Source: Sphingobacterium alkalisoli
GTDB taxonomy: Bacteria; Bacteroidota; Bacteroidia; Sphingobacteriales; Sphingobacteriaceae
DNA length: 64,000 bases
Direction of reading: 5' to 3'
Assembly: GCF_005049105.1 (NCBI RefSeq)
Contig: NZ_SUKA01000003.1
Span: forward strand, 620,001-684,000
The notes under the pieces are model-generated. The model searched no databases and was not told the DNA's origin. It saw only the letters and a program-made list of their open reading frames with translations. Positions within the stretch are counted from its first letter, which is position 1; every line of letters starts with the position of its first letter. Position numbers and translations under genes: made by a program. Of this stretch, positions 19,089-29,079 are shown one piece after another.

Positions 19089-20242
19089 GTTGAATAAATG
19101 TATCTTATTTCTTCCCGCAGATTATAACGTGAGGCCATTACTTCACCATAGGCACCTGCCGTGCGAATAGCAATCAAATCACCTCTTTTGGATTCTGGAA
19201 GGGGAACCTCCTTACCAAAGCAGTCCGAACTCTCACAAATAGGCCCAACTACATCGTAATTGATTGTCTTTGCAGACGGATCGGAGCCTATTTTTTCAAT
19301 TTTATGATATGCTTGATATAGAGCAGGACGCATCAATTCCGTCATTCCTGCATCTAATATCAGAAAGTGCTTTTTTGTTCCACTTTTGGTATACAAAACT
19401 TTGCTTACTAAACTTCCACATTGTGCTACCAAAGCGCGTCCCAATTCAAAATGTACCTCCTGTTGCCCGTTGCGGTCCAAAAATTTATCGAATACATCGA
19501 AGTAGGCTTCAAAATCGGGAATTGGATTTTCATCGGGAGCATGATAATCAACACCCAATCCGCCCCCCACATTAATTACTTTGATGTAGGTACCACGCTC
19601 CTCAAACCAATTTTTCCACTCATTTACCTTGACACACAGACTCTTAAAGACGTTTAGATCTGTAATCTGAGATCCCACATGAAAATGCAATCCTACTAGA
19701 TTCACATGCTCGCAAGACCTCAAAACAGCGGCAGCCTGCTCCAGCTCTGAATTTGGAACGCCGAATTTATTTTCGTCTAAACCTGTTGTGATGTAATGAT
19801 GAGTATGTGCATCCACATTTGGATTAATGCGTAAAGACACATTTGCCTTTTCGCCCAGCTTAGCTGCGAGTTCGTCAATTACTTCAAGCTCTTGAATAGA
19901 TTCTACATTGAATGCAAAGATTTGATGCTTAAGTGCACTTGTAATCTCCTTATCTGACTTACCTACTCCTGCAAAAGTAATCTTACTGGCTTCAAAACCC
20001 ACATCAATGGATTTTTGAACCTCATTCCCACTTACACAGTCTGCGCCAAATCCCTTCGATCGAATGATAGATAAAATTCGATCATTGAAATTGGCCTTCA
20101 GGGCGTAGTGAATATGAAATTTACGCTTATCGGCAGCCTGCTTTGCCGCATCTAGGGTACGTTCTAATAATGCTAGATCGTAATAATAAAAAGGTGTCTC
20201 TACCCCTACTAATTTTTCTACTTGTTGATCGTTAAACAACAT
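19085..20242 (-). CDS. lysA: Diaminopimelate decarboxylase
   Basis: LysA removes CO2 from meso-diaminopimelate to give L-lysine, the last step of the pathway, with PLP. The PLP lysine lies in HIHYALKANF, the glycine loop in NVGGGLGVD, and C-terminal active-site segments in GPICESSDCF and AGAYGEVMASRYN. The length of 385 aa is typical. It lies 12 bases downstream of lysC and is probably co-transcribed with it. Confidence 0.95.
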   Translation of the reverse strand: MLFNDQQVEKLVGVETPFYYYDLALLERTLDAAKQAADKRKFHIHYALKANFNDRILSIIRSKGFGADCVSGNEVQKSIDVGFEASKITFAGVGKSDKEITSALKHQIFAFNVESIQELEVIDELAAKLGEKANVSLRINPNVDAHTHHYITTGLDENKFGVPNSELEQAAAVLRSCEHVNLVGLHFHVGSQITDLNVFKSLCVKVNEWKNWFEERGTYIKVINVGGGLGVDYHAPDENPIPDFEAYFDVFDKFLDRNGQQEVHFELGRALVAQCGSLVSKVLYTKSGTKKHFLILDAGMTELMRPALYQAYHKIEKIGSDPSAKTINYDVVGPICESSDCFGKEVPLPESKRGDLIAIRTAGAYGEVMASRYNLREEIRYIYST

Positions 20243-20254
20243 TCCTTCTTAAGC

Positions 20255-21568
20255 TTAAAATAATCTATTATGTAAAGAGCGCAACGCCTCCGTTTTGTGT
20301 TTCGAATCCAATAAAATAGAAACGTTATAATCGGATCCGCCGTAAGAAATCATTCGAACCGGCAGATGCTTCACGGCATCCAACACACGCGCGGCATATC
20401 CATGTGTATTCGCTCCGAAATCTCCTACTACACATACAATAGTCTGTCCTTCATCTACACCTACCTTACCGAAACTCTCAACTTCTTTTATAATCTCCAG
20501 TAAATTACTGGTATCGTCGATGGACAACGACACAGCAACTTCGGATGTCGTAATCATATCAATCGGGGTTTTATAACGTTCGAAAATTTCAAAGACCTTC
20601 CTCAAAAAGCCATAGGCCAATAGCATACGTGTGGAATGAATGTGTATTGCCGTTATTCCATCTTTTGCTGCAATTGCGCGAATAGAGCCTTTCTCGCCCC
20701 CATTTTTCGAAATCAACGTTCCTTTTGCCTGCGGATCCATGGTATTCAATAACCGTACTGGAACATTGTATTTTTGTGCAGGGAAAACACTTTGCGGATG
20801 TAATATCTTCGCACCAAAATAAGCTAATTCGGCGGCTTCATCAAAGCTCAGATTTGCAATGGGCTTTGTGTTGGTAACGACTCGTGGATCATTATTGTGC
20901 ATGCCGTCAATATCTGTCCAGATTTGAACCTCATCTGCCCGAACAGCTGCCCCGATTAATGAGGCAGTATAATCTGAACCACCTCGACGTAAATTGTCGA
21001 TTTCACCGAATGAATTGCGACAGATATATCCTTGAGTAATAAATAGATTATTAGACGGATAATCTGCTAAAATAGCGCTTATTTTTTCACTAATATATTC
21101 CACAACCGGCTCGTTATCTTCATCAATTTTCATAAAATCCAATGCCGGTAATAAAACGGAAGGAACGCCAATTTCGGTAAGATGAAAATGCCATAAGGTG
21201 GTAGAAAGTAACTCACCTTGTGCTAAAATAATCTTCTCCTCAGTTGGTGTAAAAATATCATTGGATAAAGATGCGATATGGTTAAAATGAGAATCAATTA
21301 ATTCCTGCCCTTTCTTTAACCCTTCTTCGGTACTAAAAAGTTCTTTAATTAATGCATTGTACTTATCTTTGTGCGTCTTGATTAATTGATTAGCATCGTC
21401 CTTCTTCCCGTTTAGAAAAGCTTGACCAATTTCAACCAATGCATTTGTCGTACCCGACACCGCAGACAACACGACGATCTGGCGTTCAGAAGGATTTACT
21501 ATATCCAATAACCCTTTGATACGCGCTGCACTTCCTACAGAAGTACCACCGAATTTTAGAATTTTCAT
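20255..21568 (-). CDS. lysC: Aspartate kinase (monofunctional)
   Basis: Aspartokinase phosphorylates L-aspartate, the entry to lysine, threonine and methionine synthesis. The N-terminal KFGGTSVGSAARI phosphate loop, RGGSDYTASLIG and DIDGMHNNDPRVV are the family motifs. The C-terminal third carries two ACT domains (from about residue 300), which in this family allow feedback inhibition by an amino acid. The 437 aa show no homoserine dehydrogenase fusion. It forms an operon with lysA, which suggests lysine as the inhibitor. Confidence 0.95.
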   Translation of the reverse strand: MKILKFGGTSVGSAARIKGLLDIVNPSERQIVVLSAVSGTTNALVEIGQAFLNGKKDDANQLIKTHKDKYNALIKELFSTEEGLKKGQELIDSHFNHIASLSNDIFTPTEEKIILAQGELLSTTLWHFHLTEIGVPSVLLPALDFMKIDEDNEPVVEYISEKISAILADYPSNNLFITQGYICRNSFGEIDNLRRGGSDYTASLIGAAVRADEVQIWTDIDGMHNNDPRVVTNTKPIANLSFDEAAELAYFGAKILHPQSVFPAQKYNVPVRLLNTMDPQAKGTLISKNGGEKGSIRAIAAKDGITAIHIHSTRMLLAYGFLRKVFEIFERYKTPIDMITTSEVAVSLSIDDTSNLLEIIKEVESFGKVGVDEGQTIVCVVGDFGANTHGYAARVLDAVKHLPVRMISYGGSDYNVSILLDSKHKTEALRSLHNRLF

Positions 21569-21598
21569 AATTTAATTTGATACTTATTTTTTTGCTTG

Positions 21599-21629
21599 TG
21601 AATATACTTATTACAGGTGAATAAACAAA
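21599..21629 (-). promoter_or_regulatory. Putative lysC promoter
   Basis: Read on the minus strand, TTTG (21626-21629), a 19-base spacer and TATATTCA (21599-21606) resemble the Bacteroidota -33/-7 pattern TTTG-N19-TAnnTTTG. The -33 box lies in the T-run that ends the serA terminator, so the two signals are packed together. The predicted leader is about 25 bases. Confidence 0.45.
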
Positions 21630-21632
21630 AAA

Positions 21633-21665
21633 GCGGCACAAATGCGTTAAAAGCTTTTGTGCCGC
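21633..21665 (-). terminator. Intrinsic terminator after serA
   Basis: On the minus strand the sequence GCGGCACAAA, a 13-base loop, TTTGTGCCGC and then six T residues form a standard rho-independent terminator 20 bases after the serA stop codon. It separates the serCA unit from lysC-lysA. Confidence 0.88.
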
Positions 21666-21685
21666 ATATTATTTATGCGGAAAAC

Positions 21686-22639
21686 CTACTTCTTCAGGTT
21701 CTCAATTAGAAGAAGTGCTAATTCTTCTCCTATACGTTCTTGTGCTTCATTTGTGGCTGCACCTATATGTGGCGTCAAAGATATTCTTGGATGGTTTAAA
21801 ATCTCGACTCTTGGCGTTGGTTCGTTATCAAAAACATCAAGAGCTGCAAATGAAACTTTACCAGCATTAAGGGCATTTACAAGCTCCAACTCATCAATAA
21901 CGCCGCCTCGCGACGCATTTACCAATGCTACACCATCTTTAAGAATTGTGAATTCTTCCTTCCCAATGACCGGTCTGTCTAAAAAAGGAACGTGCAGGGA
22001 AATAAAGTCGGATTTACGAAGGACCTCTTCTAACTCCACTTGTTTGACCGGAACGTCGACCTGTGCTCCTCCCGACAATGTTAATGTCAGCGCCTTAGGT
22101 CCATCAAAAAGGTCAGAATAAAGCACATCCATGCCTAACCCTAAAGCAATCTTAGCCGTTTCTCTTCCGATACGACCGAAACCTACTACTCCCAACGTTT
22201 TACCTTGCAGTTCAACACCTGCTCCATAGGCTTTCTTTAATCCGCCAAAATTTGTATTGCCCTCCACAGGCATTTTTCGATTTGAATCGTAAAGAAAACG
22301 TACACCATTTAGTAAATGTGCAAATACCAATTCCGCGACCGAATGTGAAGAAGCTGCTGGCGTATTTACTACGGCAATCCCTTTCGCCCGTGCATAGTCA
22401 ACATCTATATTATCCATGCCTACGCCACCACGACCAATCACCTTAATATTCGGACAGATATCAATTAGCGCCTGTCTTAATTTTGTAGCACTACGCACGG
22501 TAACAGCATCATATTCATTTAGTCGAAACGGCAACTCATCTTGTGGAATGTGAACGGTATCCACCGCGAAACCTGCATCTTCTAATATTTTCTTTCCGAT
22601 AGGATCAATCCCATCATTCGCTAAAATTCTCATATTCAA
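21686..22639 (-). CDS. serA: D-3-phosphoglycerate dehydrogenase, short form
   Basis: The enzyme oxidizes 3-phosphoglycerate to 3-phosphohydroxypyruvate with NAD+, the first step of serine synthesis. The Rossmann motif is GVVGFGRIGRETA, and catalytic Arg, Glu and His lie in NASRGGVIDE, DVFDNEPTP and TPHIGAATNEA. At 317 aa it ends just after the catalytic region and lacks the C-terminal ACT/ASB regulatory domains of longer SerA types, so serine feedback through ACT is not expected. The serC gene lies 3 bases upstream, which supports SerA over other 2-hydroxyacid dehydrogenases. Confidence 0.9.
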   Translation of the reverse strand: MNMRILANDGIDPIGKKILEDAGFAVDTVHIPQDELPFRLNEYDAVTVRSATKLRQALIDICPNIKVIGRGGVGMDNIDVDYARAKGIAVVNTPAASSHSVAELVFAHLLNGVRFLYDSNRKMPVEGNTNFGGLKKAYGAGVELQGKTLGVVGFGRIGRETAKIALGLGMDVLYSDLFDGPKALTLTLSGGAQVDVPVKQVELEEVLRKSDFISLHVPFLDRPVIGKEEFTILKDGVALVNASRGGVIDELELVNALNAGKVSFAALDVFDNEPTPRVEILNHPRISLTPHIGAATNEAQERIGEELALLLIENLKK

Positions 22640-22642
22640 AAA

Positions 22643-23710
22643 CTATTTGTGTTTTTCTTCAAACTCTCGCATTGCGTCTACTAATGCGTTTATAGATGTA
22701 ATGCTTAATGCATTGTAAATGGATGCTCTAAAACCTCCCACCGAACGATGACCTTTAATACCTATCAAATTACGCTCTTTGGACAAAGCTAGAAATTCTG
22801 CTTCTAAATCCGAATTTTCCATTACAAAAGTGACATTCATACGAGATCTATCCTCTACCGCGGCAGTTCCTTTAAAAAATGGATTACGCTCGATCTCGTC
22901 GTATAATGTGCGGGCTTTAACAATATTTTCTTGTTCGATCACCGAGATACCGCCCTTAGCCTTTAGCCACCGAAGATTCAACATGGATACGTAAATAGAA
23001 TACACTGGAGGAGTATTGTACATAGAACCTGCTTTGATATGCGGTTCGTAATCCAAAATAGAAGGTAAGCTACGGCCGCTTCTACCTAAAATTTCATCTT
23101 TGATGATGACCAATGTCACACCCGCCGGCCCCATATTTTTTTGCGCCCCAGCATAAATCAAGTCATAATCCGTTATATCTATCACGCGACTTAGTATATC
23201 TGAAGACATATCTACTACGGTAGGAACTGACGTAGTAGGTTTTTCAAAAACTTCTGTTCCGTAAATAGTGTTATTGGAGGTATAATGAAAATAGGCAGAA
23301 TCAGCTGGGATTTCAAATCCTTTGGGAATATAATTATAGTTTTTATCACTTGAGGAAGCTACTATTTCTACTTGTCCTATTTTTTTAGCTTCTTTAGCCG
23401 CCTTTGTAGCCCACACACCTGTATCAAAGTAAGCAGCCTTACCGCCTTCGGGCAATAGGTTTAACGGAACCATTGCAAATTGTTGACTTGCACCACCTTG
23501 TAGAAATAATACAGAATAATTTTGGGGAACATTTAACAGTTCACGTACTAAACGCTCCGTTTCCACTACCACTTCCTCGAACTCTTTGGAACGATGAGAT
23601 ATTTCTAAAATGGACAATCCCGTATTATTAAAATCCAATACTGCTTGAGAAGCTTCTTGAAAAACTTCTTTAGGTAAAATACATGGACCCGCACCGAAAT
23701 TATGTTTCAT
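22643..23710 (-). CDS. serC: Phosphoserine aminotransferase
   Basis: SerC transfers the amino group from glutamate to 3-phosphohydroxypyruvate, giving phosphoserine, and uses PLP. The start MKHNFGAGPCILPKEV is typical. LQGGASQQFAMVP binds cofactor phosphate, AGAQKNMGPAGV carries the PLP lysine, and the C-terminal GHRSVGGFRASIYNA is the substrate arginine motif. Length 355 aa is normal. It is the first gene of the serC-serA unit. Confidence 0.96.
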   Translation of the reverse strand: MKHNFGAGPCILPKEVFQEASQAVLDFNNTGLSILEISHRSKEFEEVVVETERLVRELLNVPQNYSVLFLQGGASQQFAMVPLNLLPEGGKAAYFDTGVWATKAAKEAKKIGQVEIVASSSDKNYNYIPKGFEIPADSAYFHYTSNNTIYGTEVFEKPTTSVPTVVDMSSDILSRVIDITDYDLIYAGAQKNMGPAGVTLVIIKDEILGRSGRSLPSILDYEPHIKAGSMYNTPPVYSIYVSMLNLRWLKAKGGISVIEQENIVKARTLYDEIERNPFFKGTAAVEDRSRMNVTFVMENSDLEAEFLALSKERNLIGIKGHRSVGGFRASIYNALSITSINALVDAMREFEEKHK

Positions 23711-23744
23711 TTGTAAGTATTGTTTTATGGTGAAATTTTGATTG

Positions 23745-23776
23745 CAAATTTACACTTTATTTTATATTATTTTAAA
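23745..23776 (-). promoter_or_regulatory. Putative serC promoter
   Basis: On the minus strand TAAATTTG (23745-23752) is a perfect match to the Bacteroidota -7 consensus TAnnTTTG. A TTTA sits 20 bases upstream (23773-23776) in place of the -33 TTTG. The leader would be about 30 bases. Confidence 0.45.
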
Positions 23777-23972
23777 TGAATTCAAATTATTATTATGAAA
23801 TATTCAAATTTTACCACTTTTTTATAAAACATTGACACATAACAACAATTCTTACTTTTTCAAATTTGACAGTGAAACGGGGCATTATGTTTTGCCTCTC
23901 ATTGATCATTTTCGTTTACTTTTTATACCGAAATATTAATAGTAAGATATAAATATTTCATCTAAAAAATCG

Positions 23973-24008
23973 TATCTTCGCATGCGAAGTGCCTAAATTA
24001 GGGCACTT
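23973..24008 (+). promoter_or_regulatory. Putative gyrA -7 box and leader hairpin
   Basis: TATCTTCG at 23973-23980 resembles TAnnTTTG, but no TTTG lies at the expected -33 distance. Just downstream AAGTGCC-N8-GGCACTT forms a small hairpin 28 bases before the gyrA start codon, possibly affecting translation or mRNA stability. Confidence 0.3.
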
Positions 24009-24036
24009 TATTTAGTTTTACAGAAACCAGGTAAAT

Positions 24037-26589
24037 ATGGCTGAAGAAACAGAAAATGAAAACAATTTAACACCTGCTCACGACAGGATTGTAAAAATTA
24101 ATATTGAAGACCAGATGAAAGCTGCTTACATCGATTATTCGATGTCAGTAATTGTATCTCGTGCTCTTCCTGATGCAAGGGATGGCTTGAAGCCTGTGCA
24201 CCGCCGGGTCTTATACGGCATGTTGGATTTGGGTGTAACATCGGGAAAGCCATATAAAAAATCAGCTCGTATTGTCGGTGACGTATTAGGTAAGTATCAC
24301 CCACATGGTGATTCATCTGTTTATGATGCAATGGTACGTTTGGCACAGAGCTGGTCACTGCGATATCAATTGGTCGACGGTCAAGGTAATTATGGATCGT
24401 TAGATGGTGACCCCCCAGCGGCAATGCGGTATACTGAAGCTCGTCTTCGGAAAATTGCAGAAGAAATGTTGTCCGACATTAATAAGGACACCGTTGACTT
24501 TCAGCTCAACTTTGATGATTCCTTGCAGGAACCTACGGTATTACCGACACGAATCCCCAATCTATTAGTTAACGGAGCTTCTGGTATCGCGGTGGGTATG
24601 GCTACAAATATGGCGCCTCATAATCTAACAGAGGTTATAGAGGGAACCATTGCCTATATAGACAACCGTCAAATTGAGATCGCTGAGTTAATGCAATTTG
24701 TGAAAGGTCCCGATTTCCCAACTGGCGGTATTATCTATGGTCATCATGGTGTAAGAGAAGCATTTGAAACCGGTAGAGGCCGTATTGTCATGCGGGCGAA
24801 GGCTGAAATTGAAACAACCAAATCAGGTCGTGAAATCATTGTCGTTACTGAAATCCCATATCAGATCAATAAGGCGGACATGATCAAACGAACAGTAGAT
24901 TTGATCAATGAGAAGAAAATTGAAGGTATTTCAGAGATACGTGATGAATCCACACGAGAGGTCCGGATTGTATACGACATAAAACGCGACTCAAATGCAA
25001 ATGTCGTCCTAAATAATTTATATAAACACACTTCATTACAGACTTCGTTTTCTGTAAATAATATTGCGCTTGTAAAAGGAAGGCCAATGTTAATGAATCT
25101 GAAAGATATGATTCATGAGTTCGTAGAGCATAGACACGAAGTAGTAATTCGTCGTACAAAATACGAATTAGCAGAGGCTGAAAAACGTGCACACATTCTT
25201 GAAGGTTATTTAATTGCGTTAGATCATCTAGATGAAGTGATCAAACTAATACGTAATTCGGATACACCAGAAGAGGCTCGTGTTGGGCTGATGGAACGTT
25301 TTGAATTGAGTGACATCCAGGCTCGCGCTATCTTGGATATGACGTTAAGACGTCTTACCGGACTGGAACGCGACAAGATCAAAGAAGAATATGCGGAGTT
25401 GATGAATACCATCGAGTATTTGAAATCTGTATTGGCAGATGAAGGTCTACGTATGCAAATCATCAAAGACGAATTGGCTGAGGTTAAAGAGAAATATGGT
25501 GATGAACGTCGATCAGTAATTGTACACTCGGCGGAAGATATGACTATGGAAGATTTCGTCGATGATGAAGAAGTGGTAATCACCATATCAAACAACAGTT
25601 ATGTGAAACGAACACCATTGTCGGAGTATAAGCGTCAAGGCCGTGGTGGTAAGGGCGCAATCGGAACGAATACGAGAGAAGAGGATTTTACAGAACATAT
25701 TATTACAGCTACCGCCCATAATTATATGTTGCTATTTACAGAATCCGGACGTTGCTTTTGGTTGCGCGCATTCGAAATACCTGAAGGAAGCCGAACCTCA
25801 CGAGGTAGAGCGCTTCAAAATATCATCAACATACCGAAAGATGAGAAGATCAAAGCATACATATTAATAAAGAACTTGAAAGACCAAGAATATTTGGAAA
25901 ACAACTTTATTATTATGTGTACAAAAAAAGGAACAATCAAGAAAACTTCTTTAGAGGCTTATTCACGTCCAAGAGCGAACGGCATTAATGCCATCAACAT
26001 CAATGAAGGAGATCAATTGATTGAAGCATCTTTAACAAATGGTACTAGTGAAATCGTGATGGCTTTACGCTCAGGTCGTGCCATCAGATTTAATGAATCG
26101 ACCGTAAGACCCATGGGTAGAACAGCAACTGGAGTTCGTGGTATCAGGTTGGCTTCCGAAAAAGATGAGGTAGTTGGCATGATTAGTGTTGATGATTCTG
26201 AAGCAACGGTATTGGTTGTTTCTGAAAAAGGATACGGAAAACGTACTGATATCGATGATTATCGTGTTACAAACCGGGGTGGTAAAGGTGTAAAAACCAT
26301 AAATGTCACCGAAAAAACGGGAGAACTTGTTGCAATCAAAGGCGTCACAGATCAAGATGATCTAATGATTATCAATAAATCTGGCATTGTGATCCGGATA
26401 GGTGTAGATACATTAAGAGTGATGGGTAGAGCAACACAAGGTGTGCGATTGATTACGTTGAAAGAAACTGATGCGATCGCTTCGATCACTAAAGTAGCTC
26501 GTGAAGAAGATATTCTAGATGGTCTTACAGATCAGGATTCAGAAAACAGCGAATCTAACGATCAAAATAATGATGAAACTGAAGAATAA
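24037..26589 (+). CDS. gyrA: DNA gyrase subunit A
   Basis: GyrA cuts and rejoins DNA for ATP-driven negative supercoiling, together with GyrB. The catalytic tyrosine is Tyr132 in [10 protein letters not shown]. The quinolone region [17 protein letters not shown] has Ser93 and Asp97 at the positions of E. coli Ser83 and Asp87, the usual sensitive residues. The C-terminal beta-pinwheel carries a GyrA box (RQGRGGKG, near 530), which separates it from ParC. At 850 aa with an acidic tail it is of normal size. The TPR gene starts 4 bases after its stop. Confidence 0.96.
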   Translation: MAEETENENNLTPAHDRIVKINIEDQMKAAYIDYSMSVIVSRALPDARDGLKPVHRRVLYGMLDLGVTSGKPYKKSARIVGDVLGKYHPHGDSSVYDAMVRLAQSWSLRYQLVDGQGNYGSLDGDPPAAMRYTEARLRKIAEEMLSDINKDTVDFQLNFDDSLQEPTVLPTRIPNLLVNGASGIAVGMATNMAPHNLTEVIEGTIAYIDNRQIEIAELMQFVKGPDFPTGGIIYGHHGVREAFETGRGRIVMRAKAEIETTKSGREIIVVTEIPYQINKADMIKRTVDLINEKKIEGISEIRDESTREVRIVYDIKRDSNANVVLNNLYKHTSLQTSFSVNNIALVKGRPMLMNLKDMIHEFVEHRHEVVIRRTKYELAEAEKRAHILEGYLIALDHLDEVIKLIRNSDTPEEARVGLMERFELSDIQARAILDMTLRRLTGLERDKIKEEYAELMNTIEYLKSVLADEGLRMQIIKDELAEVKEKYGDERRSVIVHSAEDMTMEDFVDDEEVVITISNNSYVKRTPLSEYKRQGRGGKGAIGTNTREEDFTEHIITATAHNYMLLFTESGRCFWLRAFEIPEGSRTSRGRALQNIINIPKDEKIKAYILIKNLKDQEYLENNFIIMCTKKGTIKKTSLEAYSRPRANGINAININEGDQLIEASLTNGTSEIVMALRSGRAIRFNESTVRPMGRTATGVRGIRLASEKDEVVGMISVDDSEATVLVVSEKGYGKRTDIDDYRVTNRGGKGVKTINVTEKTGELVAIKGVTDQDDLMIINKSGIVIRIGVDTLRVMGRATQGVRLITLKETDAIASITKVAREEDILDGLTDQDSENSESNDQNNDETEE

Positions 26590-26593
26590 TTCG

Positions 26594-27694
26594 ATGATGA
26601 AAGCATTTACTGCTTCACTATTGTTTTTAATGATTACAGGAACTGTTGTAGCTCAATCCGATTATAAGGAGAGCTCCAACAGTTTTGCTAAATACTCGAA
26701 AACAGGGGATCTAAAAGATCTCGAAAATGCGAAGAAGTTTATTGACGCTACCTACAAGACTAGGCGTGACTCTTCTAACAAAAAAGTAAATGTTTTACGG
26801 GCTATGATCTATAGTTCGATGGCTTACTCGGATTCTACACGCAAAATTAAGAACGATAAGGATCCAATAGAAATTGCAACAAGTGCTTTATCAAAGATAA
26901 GGCCTAGAGATTTGGACAATTTCCAAGGAGAAGTAAGATATATAAAGCAAAATTTGGCTGCAGCTTATATCTACAAAGCAAACAAATCTATAGAAAATCA
27001 AAAATTAGAGGAGGCATATGCTGATTTTCTTCAAGTGCAAAAATTGGGTTCCAAAGGAGAAGATGTAACCTATAACTTAGCCCTTCTAGCCACTCAAACA
27101 AATAAGATAGATGATGCAATCGTCTATTACAAGAAATTAGTGGACAGCACAGATGCAGATGCTAGCAAATACCTAGAGTTAGCAGACCTCTACCATAAAA
27201 AGGGTGAAAACCAGTTGTATTTGAATACACTTCAGGCTGCAAGAACAAAATTCCTTAATAATAAAAATGTTCTTTTCCAATTAGTGGAGGTGTATGCTCA
27301 AAACAAATCGTACGCTGCAATTGTTCCTATCATTGATGAGGCGATAGAATTTGAGCCTGAAAACATCCATTTAATTTATCTCGCTGGTTTTGCGAACGAA
27401 AATGAACGGAATATTGAAGCAGCAAAGGGTTATTACACAAAAGTAATCGGGTTGGATGATGGTAATTATGATGCTAATTTGGCATTAGGTTTGATCCATT
27501 TAAATACATTTTTGCAAGACAAAAATAATCTTGAAGCACAGTATGATGCACAGAATTATTTGCTGAAAGCAAATGAGATAAAGCCATACGCTGTAAATAC
27601 ACTTAGAGGGCTGGCATTATTTTATGAAGCTGCAGACGATATAACACAGCTGGATAGAGTTAACATGTTATTAAATCAACTTTCAAATAATTAA
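26594..27694 (+). CDS. Exported TPR-repeat protein
   Basis: The start is taken at ATG 26594 (a second ATG at 26597), directly before a signal peptide (MMKAFTASLLFLMI to VVAQ) and 4 bases after gyrA. Earlier in-frame ATG codons lie inside gyrA and would put polar residues before the signal. The mature protein, about 345 aa, is helical with several TPR-like units (LEEAYADFLQVQKLG, AKGYYTKVIGLDDGNYDANL). TPR proteins act as scaffolds; no enzyme motif is visible. The function is unknown, and the link to gyrA may only be transcriptional. Confidence 0.8.
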   Translation: MMKAFTASLLFLMITGTVVAQSDYKESSNSFAKYSKTGDLKDLENAKKFIDATYKTRRDSSNKKVNVLRAMIYSSMAYSDSTRKIKNDKDPIEIATSALSKIRPRDLDNFQGEVRYIKQNLAAAYIYKANKSIENQKLEEAYADFLQVQKLGSKGEDVTYNLALLATQTNKIDDAIVYYKKLVDSTDADASKYLELADLYHKKGENQLYLNTLQAARTKFLNNKNVLFQLVEVYAQNKSYAAIVPIIDEAIEFEPENIHLIYLAGFANENERNIEAAKGYYTKVIGLDDGNYDANLALGLIHLNTFLQDKNNLEAQYDAQNYLLKANEIKPYAVNTLRGLALFYEAADDITQLDRVNMLLNQLSNN

Positions 27695-27707
27695 TATTAC
27701 AATAGAC

Positions 27708-28883
27708 ATGGATTATTTAAAAAAAGCAATAGTTCTTTCCGTTTTGATGGCAGCAGGCGCATCGACGGTTTATTCACAAAACAGCAACTTGAAAAAAGCA
27801 GCTACTAATATCCAAAAATTTGAAGAGGTAAAGGGTGCTGGAAGTCCTGAATTGGGTAAGGCAAACTTGACGACTGCTCAAGAGGCAATTGACGAAGCTA
27901 GTGTACATGAGAAAACCAAAGATCTGGCAGAAACATGGACTTACTATTCATTAATATATGCCAATATTGCTTCTCTTGAAAAAAGTGCTGAATCCGCAAC
28001 AAAAGCTATTGAAGGTATAAAAAAAGCAAAAGAGTTGGATAAGGATAATAAAAATACAGCCAATATTGACGTAGCGGGTCAGATTTTAGGACAATACAAA
28101 TTTAATGAAGGCGTGGGAGCTTGGGAAAAACAAGATTTCAAGTCCGCTTATACCTCTTTCAATGATGCCTTGACGTATTTACCAGGGGACACGACGTTAA
28201 CATATTATTCTGGATTAGCTGCGATCCAAAATCAGGACTATAAGAATGGTATCGAAAAATACAAGCAACTGTTAGATAGAAAAGATTTTTCATCACATAA
28301 ACTCGTAGTCGTTGATTTACCTAAGTTATACTTATCTTTAGGAGATACTACATCTGCTATTGAATATGCGGCTCAGGCAGCTCAAGCATATCCAAATGAT
28401 AACGATGCAGTAATTCAAAATATTGAATTAAATTTAATAGTTGGTAACGAAGCTAAAATTGTTTCTGAAATCGAAAATCAATTGACTAAAGACCCTCAAA
28501 ATAAAAGTTTATATTATTATTTGGGTATTGCCCATTCAGCTGCTAACGATTCTGATAAAGCGCTTGAAGCGTATCAAAAAGCTATCGAAATCGATCCAAA
28601 TTATGCCGATGCAAATTTGAATGCTGGTGTTGTATTAATGAACTCGGTCCGTGATGAATTACAAGCCATTAACGATGACAAGACGTTAAACAACAACCAA
28701 TATAATGAAAAAGTAAATGCCCTTAAAGAAAAGATTAAACCGGCTGAAATCTATTTTACAAAAGTAATCGATAGCGATCCGAAAAGTGAGAGTGCGTTGA
28801 GAGGTCTTAAAGGTCTTTACGATTTCACACAAGATGAAACTAAAGGAAAAGCTATTCAGGATAAGCTTGATGCCTTAAACTAA
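27708..28883 (+). CDS. Exported TPR-repeat protein
   Basis: This 391-aa product has a signal peptide (MDYLKKAIVLSVLM to VYSQ) and a helical body with TPR units, the clearest being a canonical one near residues 265-300 (YYYLGIAHSAANDSDKALEA followed by YQKAIEIDPNYADA). It follows the previous TPR gene by 13 bases and has the same architecture, so the two may be distant duplicates acting together in the periplasm. A strong terminator follows. The function is unknown. Confidence 0.82.
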   Translation: MDYLKKAIVLSVLMAAGASTVYSQNSNLKKAATNIQKFEEVKGAGSPELGKANLTTAQEAIDEASVHEKTKDLAETWTYYSLIYANIASLEKSAESATKAIEGIKKAKELDKDNKNTANIDVAGQILGQYKFNEGVGAWEKQDFKSAYTSFNDALTYLPGDTTLTYYSGLAAIQNQDYKNGIEKYKQLLDRKDFSSHKLVVVDLPKLYLSLGDTTSAIEYAAQAAQAYPNDNDAVIQNIELNLIVGNEAKIVSEIENQLTKDPQNKSLYYYLGIAHSAANDSDKALEAYQKAIEIDPNYADANLNAGVVLMNSVRDELQAINDDKTLNNNQYNEKVNALKEKIKPAEIYFTKVIDSDPKSESALRGLKGLYDFTQDETKGKAIQDKLDALN

Positions 28884-28900
28884 AAAGTAAGCTTATATAA

Positions 28901-28941
28901 AAAAGGCGAAGGCATGAATTTATTTCATGCCTTCGCCTTTT
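28901..28941 (+). terminator. Strong terminator after the TPR gene pair
   Basis: An 18-bp stem (28901-28918 with 28924-28941, core GGCGAAGGCATGAA) and a 5-base loop end in a T-run. It ends the gyrA-TPR-TPR unit. Confidence 0.9.
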
Positions 28942-29020
28942 TTATACAGTTATATTACATGTAATTAAGAAGTATAATCATAAAGAAAATAAAACGTACA
29001 ACCCTGATGTTGCCCTTAAT

Positions 29021-29053
29021 AAAAAAATCCCAAATGCCTTAACATTTGGGATT
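29021..29053 (-). terminator. Terminator of the xylose operon
   Basis: On the minus strand AATCCCAAATG-N6-CATTTGGGATT is followed by seven T residues (29021-29027 on the plus strand). It lies 27 bases after the stop codon of the symporter gene. Confidence 0.88.
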
Positions 29054-29079
29054 AAGATATGTTTAAATGAAGTATAGTA

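Larger units (their letters stand above)
23711..24036. other. Divergent regulatory gap between serC and gyrA
   Basis: This 326-base AT-rich gap holds the promoters of both genes. The octamer TTCAAATT recurs at 23781, 23803 and 23859, and related CAAATTTA forms the serC -7 box at 23745. A hairpin with 7-bp arms (23987-23993 and 24002-24008) lies in the gyrA leader. No small gene or tRNA was seen. Confidence 0.6.

Noticed and set aside
21569..21685. Lysine riboswitch upstream of lysC
   Set aside because: The gap is too short for an L-box and contains only the serA terminator and a promoter-like pair.
21657..22121. 154-codon plus-strand frame over serA
   Set aside because: It lies wholly opposite serA and its terminator, with no recognizable protein features.
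25224..25595. 123-codon Ser-rich minus-strand frame in gyrA
   Set aside because: Ser/Ile-rich low-complexity translation typical of antisense reading of a coiled-coil gene.
26594..28883. The two TPR proteins as a recent tandem duplication
   Set aside because: Both have a signal peptide and TPR units, but the sequences do not align closely beyond repeat motifs, so at most an old relationship is supported.
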